From: Fredinandcohnia quinoae
GTDB lineage: Bacteria > Bacillota > Bacilli > Bacillales > Bacillaceae_L
Length of the DNA: 64,000 nucleotides
Direction of reading: 5' to 3'
Assembly: GCF_022427965.1 (NCBI RefSeq)
Contig: NZ_JAKTTI010000014.1
Span: 25,898-89,897, forward strand
The position numbers and the translations under genes are program-made. The notes beneath the pieces are model-generated. The model was not told where the DNA came from. It ran no database searches and saw only the letters and a list, made by a program, of their open reading frames with translations. This document shows, in pieces, positions 33,929 to 42,455 of the stretch (the first letter of the stretch is position 1; the number at the start of each line of letters is the position of its first letter).

Positions 33929-34070
33929 GTTCAAAAAGTCCGGGAAAAATAGCAGTCGAATCTCTTCGTTGGCTCGCTCTTCCGCTGCTCATGTATTAAT
34001 TGCATACACTCCGCTGCTCATAGCTTCGCCGCCTCGACCTTCTCGGCTCTTTTTGTCCTCCTTTTTGAAC
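33929..34070. repeat. 142-bp intergenic element with 10-bp inverted ends
   Basis: GTTCAAAAAG at the left end and CTTTTTGAAC at the right end are perfect inverted repeats. The interior is GC-richer than its surroundings and contains CCGCTGCTCAT twice. It looks like a small non-coding mobile-type (MITE-like) or dispersed repeat; similar elements are, as I recall, frequent in Bacillus intergenic DNA. It separates gabD copy 2 from the GNAT-nitrilase gene. Confidence 0.6.
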
Positions 34071-34092
34071 TTTTATTTATAAGGTTTTAGTC

Positions 34093-35517
34093 TTAAATTT
34101 GAATTGATACAAATTTTTCTTCTAAATATTCTTCTAAGCCGTATTTCCCTCCTTCGCGGCCGATTCCACTTTCCTTGACACCACCAAATGGGGCTTGTGC
34201 GACGATTGGTGTTGGGTCATTAATGCCTATGATTCCATAGTCAAGTTCTCTCATGATGCGGAAGGCTCGACTTAAATCCTTTGTATATAAATAAGAAGCT
34301 AATCCATATTGCTTATGATTAACCTTTGTAAGCACCTCCTCTTCTGTTGAAAAAGGGATAATTGGAGCTACCGGTCCAAAAGTTTCTTCCGTGATAATTT
34401 TCATATTTTCATTGGCTCCATGGATAACAGTCGGCTCATAAAAACTACCTGGTAAATCAGGCAATGTCATTCGTTTCCCGCCACATAGTAATTTCCCATT
34501 AAGCTCTAATGCATCTTGTACATGTTCCTCTACTTTTTCGAGTGCTTTCTCATCAATCATTGGACCAACGTCTATACCAGCTTCTAAACCATTACCGATT
34601 TTGAGATTTTTAACCCTTTCAGCAAGTCTCTTTCCACATTCCTCTGACACCTTTTCAGAGACATAGATTCGGTTTGTGCTAATACAGGTTTGACCACAAT
34701 TTTTAAACTTCGTAAGCATTATCCCTTCCACTGCCTTGTCTAAATCTGCATCTTCAAAAATGATAAAAGGAGCATGACCCCCTAATTCCATTGAAACCTT
34801 TTTCATCGTTTGTGCAGAATCACGAATTAATTTTTTTCCAACTTCGGTTGAGCCTGTGAAGGTTATCTTTTTAACCTCCGGGTTGCTTGTCATTTCATTC
34901 GCTATCTCAGATGCAGATCCGATGATTAAGTTAGCAACCCCTTTTGGGAGCTCCGCTTCATGGAAGCATTCAAATACTTTAATTGCTGTAATTGGTGTTG
35001 CCGATGCTGGTTTTAAAATAACAGTACAGCCTGCGGCAAGCGCTGGTGCAAGCTTTCTTGTAATCATTGCAATCGGAAAATTCCAAGGTGTAATTGCCGC
35101 CGTTACCCCGACTGGCTCTTTTAATACCATTAAGTGCTTATCTGGATGGGATGGCGTAAGTGTGTCCCCATACACTCGCTTCGCCTCCTCCGCATACCAA
35201 TCGACATAATCGATAGCGATTCCGATTTCACGAATTGCTTCAGGTAGTGGCTTACCCATCTCAGATGTCATTACTATCGCGATTTCATTTGTACGCTCTC
35301 GTAATAATGCGGCAATTTTTTCAAGATATTTTCCACGTTCTTTTCCCGTTCTTTTTTTCCAACTTGAAAATGCATCTGTTGCAGCTTGAATTGCTTCTCT
35401 TGTCTCCTCCGCACCACCATATGCTACTTCTTGGATTAACTCATTTGTTGCTGGATTTTTTACTTGAAGCATCTTCCCAGAAGTCGATGGTCTCCATTCA
35501 CCATTCATGTATAGCAT
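34093..35517 (-). CDS. Succinate-semialdehyde dehydrogenase-type ALDH, copy 2
   Basis: A 474-residue paralogue of the GabD at 21.0-22.5 kb, sharing ITPWNFPIAMITRKLAPALA, FTGSTEVGKKLI, LELGGHAPF and the nucleophile motif GQTCISTNRIYV. GGAG lies seven bases before the ATG. It is 63 bp after the C45 gene and probably in the transcript that starts at the FAD oxidase. It may oxidise succinate semialdehyde or a related acylated aldehyde made by that pathway. Confidence 0.87.
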   Translation of the reverse strand: MLYMNGEWRPSTSGKMLQVKNPATNELIQEVAYGGAEETREAIQAATDAFSSWKKRTGKERGKYLEKIAALLRERTNEIAIVMTSEMGKPLPEAIREIGIAIDYVDWYAEEAKRVYGDTLTPSHPDKHLMVLKEPVGVTAAITPWNFPIAMITRKLAPALAAGCTVILKPASATPITAIKVFECFHEAELPKGVANLIIGSASEIANEMTSNPEVKKITFTGSTEVGKKLIRDSAQTMKKVSMELGGHAPFIIFEDADLDKAVEGIMLTKFKNCGQTCISTNRIYVSEKVSEECGKRLAERVKNLKIGNGLEAGIDVGPMIDEKALEKVEEHVQDALELNGKLLCGGKRMTLPDLPGSFYEPTVIHGANENMKIITEETFGPVAPIIPFSTEEEVLTKVNHKQYGLASYLYTKDLSRAFRIMRELDYGIIGINDPTPIVAQAPFGGVKESGIGREGGKYGLEEYLEEKFVSIQI

Positions 35518-35579
35518 GTCATCACTCCTTTTAATCCCTCATTAACTGACAGTATAACCCCATTGATTGAGGTTTCTCT

Positions 35580-36656
35580 TTATACTGCAAGATAATTATC
35601 CACAGTTGGTTTACCAACACATAGCAGCATTTCTTGCTTTGATAGATTCATAATAATTGAAAAAACGGTCTCCATTTGACGATGCTCCGGTGCCCCTATA
35701 TTGACATGGGAATTGATTGAATTTGGATAATTGAACCGATCTGAAAGCCATGCTTTAAAACATTGTTCATCTATCATTTCTTTTGCCCGAACCTTTGAAT
35801 AGATAAGCTGCTCCGCTCGACTTTTTCGAATCATTGAATCCTCAAATATAAATTCATTCATATCTGTAAGGTGCTTCTTCAATGCTGCTGAGCAGATATG
35901 ATTCGTATGAACAACCATACCTTCAGGATTAGCCGAAAAATCAATTCCAAAAGGTGAAACCTCAATATTAGCCGCCATTGCTTGCCCTTCTCCTTCATGA
36001 CTAGCTACCAGAAAATTGGCTGCAGAAGCCATCTGGCCATGATTGATTTTTGCAACTGCTTCGTGGAGTGTATACGAATTTAGAACACTTCTCAGGCCTA
36101 AATGGATGGGGATTTGATTTGATTTTCGATTCGTTAAAAGGGCATTCAAACAAACACCAATTCCAGCAGAGTTAAAGCCTATTTTTCCGATAATCCCGCC
36201 TTCAGTAATCATTTTGATTGAGGGTTTATTTTCTTGTTCAATTTCAAGTAAAAGTAAGCTCTTTGTTTGTGCAATTTTCCAATCCCAATTTTGGCCGATA
36301 ATCGTATCCATAGAGGTGGGGGGAGTTACCGCGATTGCTGTACAGCCATCTGAAAATATATTTCTACCTGTTAGAGCAATTTCACTTCTCGTATTAAGAA
36401 CTAAAATATCTTCAAAATCAACAGCTGCTCCATTCGCAACCCCTTCCATTTCTTCAATAAAGTCAGGGTTATAAGATTCAATTGCCGGAAGATGTTCTAA
36501 TGCAATTTCCCTTGCATCCTTCCAGTTTATTTGACTATACCCATAGAAAAGAGATTCATAGGTTTCAAGACTTTGAATAACCTCTTCCTTTCCTTGGCTG
36601 CCGTGCATTTCACCGATCTGTCTTGGTGATCCAGTTAGTTGAAGTTTTTTTATCAT
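35580..36656 (-). CDS. C45-family autoproteolytic acyltransferase/hydrolase
   Basis: A 358-residue Ntn-hydrolase of the acyl-CoA:6-aminopenicillanic acid acyltransferase (peptidase C45) family. FSDGCTAIAV holds the expected Gly-Cys self-cleavage site (Cys107 counted from MSMIKK), followed by GQNWDW and GFNSAGIGVCLNAL, both typical. The ATG at 36656 is nine bases after AAAGGG; another ATG two codons earlier is too close. Members transfer or remove acyl groups on amines; in this setting an acylated polyamine or amino acid is a plausible substrate. Confidence 0.8.
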   Translation of the reverse strand: MIKKLQLTGSPRQIGEMHGSQGKEEVIQSLETYESLFYGYSQINWKDAREIALEHLPAIESYNPDFIEEMEGVANGAAVDFEDILVLNTRSEIALTGRNIFSDGCTAIAVTPPTSMDTIIGQNWDWKIAQTKSLLLLEIEQENKPSIKMITEGGIIGKIGFNSAGIGVCLNALLTNRKSNQIPIHLGLRSVLNSYTLHEAVAKINHGQMASAANFLVASHEGEGQAMAANIEVSPFGIDFSANPEGMVVHTNHICSAALKKHLTDMNEFIFEDSMIRKSRAEQLIYSKVRAKEMIDEQCFKAWLSDRFNYPNSINSHVNIGAPEHRQMETVFSIIMNLSKQEMLLCVGKPTVDNYLAV

Positions 36657-36688
36657 GCTCATAATCCCTTTCTGTTATCTTTATATGT

Positions 36689-36757
36689 CTTCCGAATTTA
36701 CTTGAACAAGCCTTTATGAGGCACGAATAACCAGCGCAGTGAGAGTAAATCGGAAGG
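36689..36757. repeat. About 70-bp repeat with inverted ends, copy A
   Basis: CTTCCGAATTTACTT at the left and AGTAAATCGGAAG at the right are inverted repeats with one extra base. The interior GAACAAGC...GAATAACCAGCGCAGTGA is shared with copy B at 40094. It lies between the FAD oxidase and C45 genes; its folded RNA could modulate read-through. Confidence 0.75.
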
Positions 36758-36801
36758 CATTTTACATTTAGAGTTTGGAGCGAAATTTTACGAATATTAC
36801 T

Positions 36802-38076
36802 TTACGAAATTGCATCCTTCACTTTGAAGTAATATTTCATGAGACCCACTGCTTTTCCATGCTGACTGTAAAATGGAATTGGCTTAAGGTCATTTTTCTC
36901 AAAAGGGTTATCGCCTTGATTTTCTTGCAAGATATTTTCTGCAAGAAGCTTACCCATTAAGGTTGACATCGCTGCCCCATGGCCTGCATACCCAAACGCA
37001 AAATGAGTCCCATCTTCAAGTTGACCAATATAGGGGAGCATTTCCCTTGTAAAACCAACCTTACCGCTCCAACAATATTCAACCTTATGGTTCTTTAGCT
37101 CTGGAAAAACTGTATTCATTCCTTTCTGCAGATTATCAAAAAGTCTAGTCGTATCATTTTTTATCGATCTCCCTGACCCTCCAAATGCAATCCGATTGTC
37201 AGGTGTTCTTCTAAAATAGTAAAGCATATGCTTCGTATCAAAGACGGCTCTCTCCTTTGGTATTAATGAACTGACAAGCTCATCTGGAAGTTGTTCTGTC
37301 GCAATCATGATGCTTTCTACAGGGATAACACTCCTTGCTATCGTTTTATGTAGATCTCCTGAATAAGCATTTGTAACGATAACTACATGATCTGCAACTA
37401 TTTTTCCTGTACTTGTTTCGATGATTATCTTTTGGTTTTTGTCTTTTGTCATTCTAATCGCCTCGGAGTTTTCATAAACAGTGCCACCACATTTTTCAAC
37501 GGTATCTGCTAAACCAAGAACATAATTAAATGGGTGATATGAAGCACTATTCTCATCAATACAACCACCGTGATAGAAGTCAGATTTTAATTCAGCCTGC
37601 ATGGCTCCCTTATTTATTACTTGAACTCGATAATTGAAATCACGTTCTAGTTCTTCTTGTTCCTTTTTCAACCACTCTAAATGTGTTGGCTTATAGGCTG
37701 CATATAAATGTCCAGATCGTTGAAAGGAGCAAGAAATATCATTTTCCTGAATAATTTTTTCAATTAGATCGATTGAATCCAACGACATTTGCAGCATTTG
37801 TCTCGCTGTCTGTAATCCTTTTTTTTTAGCTAATGAGCTCATGGAGTCAATAAATCCCGTTAAAATTTGTCCTCCATTTCTACCACTTGCCCCGCTACCT
37901 ATATAGTTTTTTTCAAGTACAATTGTCCTGACATTTTTTTGTTGTAAATGATAGGCCGTTGACAGCCCTGTAAAACCTCCTCCAATAATGACTACATCAC
38001 ATTCTTGGTTTCCTTGTAGTTGTGGACGGCCATTATTTGAATTAGCTGTTGCCTCCCACATTGATTTATTTTCCAC
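36802..38076 (-). CDS. FAD-dependent amine oxidoreductase (PuuB-like)
   Basis: A 424-residue DAO-family flavoprotein. CDVVIIGGGFTGLSTAYHLQ binds ADP of FAD, IGSGASGRNGGQILTGF is the second FAD signature typical of gamma-glutamylputrescine oxidoreductase PuuB, and AFGYAGHGAAMSTLMGKLLA is the C-terminal FAD motif. GTG at 38076 is chosen, six bases after GAGGGGTG; the frame is open three codons more. It has a sigma-54 promoter. No glutamylputrescine synthetase (PuuA) or PuuD is in the window, so the substrate may be another N-acyl polyamine. Confidence 0.85.
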   Translation of the reverse strand: MENKSMWEATANSNNGRPQLQGNQECDVVIIGGGFTGLSTAYHLQQKNVRTIVLEKNYIGSGASGRNGGQILTGFIDSMSSLAKKKGLQTARQMLQMSLDSIDLIEKIIQENDISCSFQRSGHLYAAYKPTHLEWLKKEQEELERDFNYRVQVINKGAMQAELKSDFYHGGCIDENSASYHPFNYVLGLADTVEKCGGTVYENSEAIRMTKDKNQKIIIETSTGKIVADHVVIVTNAYSGDLHKTIARSVIPVESIMIATEQLPDELVSSLIPKERAVFDTKHMLYYFRRTPDNRIAFGGSGRSIKNDTTRLFDNLQKGMNTVFPELKNHKVEYCWSGKVGFTREMLPYIGQLEDGTHFAFGYAGHGAAMSTLMGKLLAENILQENQGDNPFEKNDLKPIPFYSQHGKAVGLMKYYFKVKDAIS

Positions 38077-38124
38077 CGAATTCACCCCTCTGAAAAGCGT
38101 TTATGTTCGCTTCATCTTTTATAT

Positions 38125-38142
38125 ATGCAAGATACATACCAA
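38125..38142 (-). promoter_or_regulatory. Sigma-54 promoter of the FAD oxidase operon
   Basis: Minus-strand TTGGTATGTATCTTGCAT, 49 nt before the GTG; -24 is TGGTAT rather than TGGCAT. Confidence 0.78.
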
Positions 38143-38220
38143 GAATAAGTTTTCTTAAAAACCTAATTGAATTTTTTTACATATAGAAGGAGGATGTCAT
38201 TTTGCCCACTGTGGATATTA

Positions 38221-38251
38221 TGCATTTTTGAATAACTTATTCACATGTGCA
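38221..38251. promoter_or_regulatory. 31-bp palindromic element, copy 2 (candidate enhancer)
   Basis: TGCA-N4-TGAATA-N3-TATTCAC-N3-TGCA, 26 of 31 positions identical to copy 1. It lies midway between the divergent sigma-54 promoters at 38125-38142 and 38295-38312, about 80 and 45 bp from them, so one site could serve both. Confidence 0.75.
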
Positions 38252-38294
38252 TATCTGCATTTTAAGTGTATTGCTAATATTTGAATTATTTATT

Positions 38295-38312
38295 TTGGAA
38301 TGAAACTTGCAT
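38295..38312 (+). promoter_or_regulatory. Sigma-54 promoter of potBC
   Basis: TTGGAATGAAACTTGCAT, with TGG-N8-TTGCA geometry and a less conserved -24 (TGGAAT), 36 nt before the ATG. Confidence 0.72.
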
Positions 38313-38347
38313 TAATAAGTTAGTAGAAGTTGCTGGGAGGGGAAGTA

Positions 38348-39265
38348 ATGAATAAAGGGAGTTTGCCAACAAGTAGTCCTATTTTAATTACAGAAAAGAG
38401 GAAGAAGAGAAGAATAAAAAGTACAGGTGCTATTTGGATGATATCTCCTGTTACATTATGGATGCTAGCATTTTTATTTGTACCTATTCTATTCATTCTA
38501 TTTGTTAGTTTTATGTCAAGAGGCACTTATGGTGGAATTGAATACATTTTTACATTACAAAATTATGCGCGGTTTTTCGACTCATTGTATTTAGATATTT
38601 TACTCATGTCAATTTTAATAGCAGGGGCCACAACACTCATTTGTGCGATATTCGGATATCCTTTCGCTTATTTAATTGCTCGTTCTTCTCCAAAATATCG
38701 TACACTTTTACTCTTTTTAGTCATTGTTCCTTTTTGGACAAATTCATTAATACGTACGTATGCTTGGATAATCCTTTTACGAACTGAAGGTGTGCTCAAC
38801 CAGTTATTAATGTGGCTTGGAATCATTTCAGAACCACTTACCTTACTTTATAACAATGGGGCGATATTAGTTGGACTTGTATATACGTTATTTCCATTTA
38901 TGGTACTGCCACTTTACGCTTCCATTGAAAAACTAGATAAATCCTATTTAGAAGCAGCAAGTGATCTTGGTGCAAAAGCATGGCAAACCTTCATAAAAAT
39001 CACATTACCATTGACAATGCCGGGAATTGTGGCAGGATCACTACTTGTCTTCATTCCAACACTTGGTTTATTTTTTATACCCGACTTAATGGGTGGCGCA
39101 AAAACAATGATGATTGGAAACCTGATCAAAAACCAATTCCTGACTGCAAGGGACTGGCCGTTTGGGGCTGCAGCTTCCATTATTTTAGTTATTTTAACGA
39201 TGGTTCTCATCTTCGTCTACTTACGAATCGCTAAGGGCGACAAAGAAGATTTGGGGGTAATGTAG
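38348..39265 (+). CDS. potB: Spermidine/putrescine ABC transporter permease PotB
   Basis: A 305-residue integral membrane permease with six predicted helices (first at about 30-55). The EAA loop that docks PotA reads LEAASDLGAKAWQTFIKITLPL. GGGAGGGG lies five bases before the ATG at 38348; the frame opens six codons earlier without a good site. It is followed after one base by potC, and the pair is transcribed away from the other cluster genes. Confidence 0.92.
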   Translation: MNKGSLPTSSPILITEKRKKRRIKSTGAIWMISPVTLWMLAFLFVPILFILFVSFMSRGTYGGIEYIFTLQNYARFFDSLYLDILLMSILIAGATTLICAIFGYPFAYLIARSSPKYRTLLLFLVIVPFWTNSLIRTYAWIILLRTEGVLNQLLMWLGIISEPLTLLYNNGAILVGLVYTLFPFMVLPLYASIEKLDKSYLEAASDLGAKAWQTFIKITLPLTMPGIVAGSLLVFIPTLGLFFIPDLMGGAKTMMIGNLIKNQFLTARDWPFGAAASIILVILTMVLIFVYLRIAKGDKEDLGVM

Positions 39266-39266
39266 G

Positions 39267-40049
39267 ATGAACGTAAAATTTATGAAATGGTCTTCGATCA
39301 TATATGGAGCATTCATTTATTCATTTCTATATATTCCCATCTTGATCTTAATTATCTTTTCCTTTAATAAGTCAAAATTAAATGCTGTTTGGACTGGATT
39401 CACCTTTGATTGGTATGCAAAGCTTTGGTCAAACACAGAAGTTTTAGAAGCAGCGAAAATAACAATCATAGTTGCCATCGTCTCAACAATTGCCTCCACA
39501 ATTCTTGGAACGCTTGTATCGGTTGGTATGTATAAATATCATTTCAAAGGAAAATCTGCAATTGACGGCATGTTATATATTCCACTAGTCATGTCCGAAA
39601 TTGTGATGGGGATTTCACTCCTTGCATTCTTTTCAATGGTAAAAATGCCATTGGGAATATGGTCACTAATCATCTCACATATTACATTCAGTATTCCATT
39701 TGTGGTCATTGTGGTTCGTGCCCGCTTAAAAGGATTTGATCGATCTGTTGAAGAAGCGGCGATGGATCTTGGGGCAAGTGAGTGGCAAACTTTCAGGCTC
39801 ATAACATTACCAATCATTGGACCAGCCATTATTGCTAGTGCACTACTTGCATTCACAATATCGATAGATGATGTGATCGTTAGCTTTTTTGTCGCGGGAC
39901 CTGGCAGCACAACATTGCCACTCCAAATTTTCTCAATGGTTCGATATGGAGTAACACCAGAAATCAATGCGCTGTCGACATTAATGCTTGCTGTTACACT
40001 TGTTGCCGTTGTGATCGGAGAAAGATTGATTATGAAGAAAAATATGTAA
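39267..40049 (+). CDS. potC: Spermidine/putrescine ABC transporter permease PotC
   Basis: A 260-residue permease, partner of PotB. Six hydrophobic helices; EAA loop EEAAMDLGASEWQTFRLITLP; the MYIPLVMSEIVMGISLLAFF segment is typical of PotC. ATG begins one base after the potB stop. A hairpin terminator follows directly. Confidence 0.92.
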   Translation: MNVKFMKWSSIIYGAFIYSFLYIPILILIIFSFNKSKLNAVWTGFTFDWYAKLWSNTEVLEAAKITIIVAIVSTIASTILGTLVSVGMYKYHFKGKSAIDGMLYIPLVMSEIVMGISLLAFFSMVKMPLGIWSLIISHITFSIPFVVIVVRARLKGFDRSVEEAAMDLGASEWQTFRLITLPIIGPAIIASALLAFTISIDDVIVSFFVAGPGSTTLPLQIFSMVRYGVTPEINALSTLMLAVTLVAVVIGERLIMKKNM

Positions 40050-40080
40050 GGAGCCTGGTTACCCAAGCTCCTTTTTTGCG
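40050..40080 (+). terminator. Terminator of potBC
   Basis: AAGGAGC (40050-40056) and GCTCCTT (40069-40075) pair around a 12-base loop and run into T residues. Confidence 0.8.
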
Positions 40081-40093
40081 GCATATTAAATGT

Positions 40094-40165
40094 ACCTTCC
40101 GAATTTACTTGAACAAGCATTTTATTCGAATGAATAACTAGCGCAGTGAAAGTAAATCGGAAGGT
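40094..40165. repeat. About 72-bp repeat with inverted ends, copy B
   Basis: ACCTTCCGAATTTACTT and AAGTAAATCGGAAGGT are inverted ends with one extra base; the interior GAACAAGC...GAATAACTAGCGCAGTGA matches copy A at 36689. It lies between the converging potC and potA genes. Confidence 0.78.
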
Positions 40166-40183
40166 ATTTGAGATATCAGAAAA

Positions 40184-41266
40184 TTAATCCTTCATTACAA
40201 CTCCATGATCAATGCCCCAGGTTAGGATCATTTCCTGATCTATTTTACCTCCATATTGGGTTTGTCCAGCTGGCTCATTGATTACAACTTCTTTTCCGTT
40301 ATCAAGCAGAACAACCATTTTTGATGTAGAGCCCACATAGATGCGTTCTTTAAAGCGTGCTTTTAATTGTACTGAATTGGCAGCCTCTTGACTTCCATCA
40401 GCCAAAATATGAATTCGCTCAGGTCTAATGGTTAAATAGACTTTTTCACCAATTTGCAGACCTTCATTCTTCACTTCTATCTCCTTTACACCTAAGTCTA
40501 AGTAAGCATATCTCCCATTAACCTTTGATACATTACCCTCAAATAAGTTTGTTTCACCAATAAAATCTGCAACAAACTTTGTTTGTGGCTTTTCATATAT
40601 ATCAACCGGTAAGCCAATTTGTTCAACAATTCCTTTATTCATAACAGCTATTCTATCAGACATCGTAAGTGCTTCTTCCTGATCATGTGTGACATAAATG
40701 AAGGTGATTTTTAACTGCTTTTGGAGATGCTTCAATTCAACCTGCATTTGCTTTCTAAGCTTCAAGTCTAGTGCTCCTAGTGGCTCATCCAATAAAATGA
40801 CCTTTGGATTATTAATGAGTGCTCTTGCTATCGCAATTCGTTGCTTTTGACCACCACTTAGTTGGGAAGGCATTCTTTTTTCAAATCCCTGTAGCTGAAC
40901 AAGCTCTAGCATTTTTGTTACTTTTTCTTTAATACTATTTTTATTTGCTCGTCTCATTTTGAGCCCGAACGCGATATTATCATATATATTCATATGCGGA
41001 AAGAGGGCATAGCTTTGAAAAACAGTATTCACATTTCGCTTATTTGCTGGAACATTGTCAACCCGTCTTCCATCTAGTAATATAGTCCCCTCTGTCGGTT
41101 GTTCAAAGCCGGCAATCATACGAAGGGTGGTCGTTTTTCCACAACCACTCGGCCCTAATAATGTTAGAAATTCCCCTTCCTTAACCTGTAGAGAAACATC
41201 CTGAACAACTGTGTTATCACCAAACTGCTTTGATACATTTTGTAATTCAACCATGTTTGTTGTCAT
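40184..41266 (-). CDS. potA: Spermidine/putrescine ABC transporter ATPase PotA
   Basis: A 360-residue ABC ATPase. Walker A GPSGCGKTT (about 39-47), Q loop in FQSYALFPHM, signature LSGGQKQRIAIARAL, Walker B VILLDEPLGALD, and a C-terminal TOBE regulatory domain (about 245-355). GGGGGAAG precedes the ATG by eight bases. It has its own sigma-54 promoter and faces potBC tail to tail. Confidence 0.94.
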   Translation of the reverse strand: MTTNMVELQNVSKQFGDNTVVQDVSLQVKEGEFLTLLGPSGCGKTTTLRMIAGFEQPTEGTILLDGRRVDNVPANKRNVNTVFQSYALFPHMNIYDNIAFGLKMRRANKNSIKEKVTKMLELVQLQGFEKRMPSQLSGGQKQRIAIARALINNPKVILLDEPLGALDLKLRKQMQVELKHLQKQLKITFIYVTHDQEEALTMSDRIAVMNKGIVEQIGLPVDIYEKPQTKFVADFIGETNLFEGNVSKVNGRYAYLDLGVKEIEVKNEGLQIGEKVYLTIRPERIHILADGSQEAANSVQLKARFKERIYVGSTSKMVVLLDNGKEVVINEPAGQTQYGGKIDQEMILTWGIDHGVVMKD

Positions 41267-41312
41267 TACATTATCTTCCCCCTTTACCCATGTCTTGTAT
41301 TTACATATTTTA

Positions 41313-41330
41313 ATGCAATAAACATGCCAA
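41313..41330 (-). promoter_or_regulatory. Sigma-54 promoter of potA
   Basis: Minus-strand TTGGCATGTTTATTGCAT, TGGCAT-N5-TTGCA, 47 nt before the ATG. No copy of the 31-bp palindrome is near; activation would have to come from 3 kb away or from an unseen site. Confidence 0.85.
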
Positions 41331-41340
41331 AAAGGGAGGC

Positions 41341-41368
41341 AAAATAAAAAGCCCCCAAAAAGGGAGCT
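41341..41368 (-). terminator. Terminator of trxB
   Basis: AGCTCCC/GGGGGCT form a short GC-rich stem on the minus strand followed by TTTTTATTTT. Confidence 0.7.
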
Positions 41369-41373
41369 GATAA

Positions 41374-42330
<957 letters not shown>

Positions 42331-42349
42331 TTAACAATGTTTGCATATC

Positions 42350-42390
42350 AATGCGACTCGGCGTATTTTTGCCCAAATTCTTTCAAGCTA
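42350..42390. repeat. Dispersed intergenic repeat, copy 2 (degenerate)
   Basis: About 40 bp (ATGCGACTCGGCGTATTTTT and onward to TCAAGCT) align with 26292-26331 with about eight differences. It lies in the trxB leader. Confidence 0.5.
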
Positions 42391-42455
42391 TTATACGTAT
42401 AGTGTTTCCTAATCCTATCGTATAAAACCACTCTACATTTCGTCTACCTTTTTGC

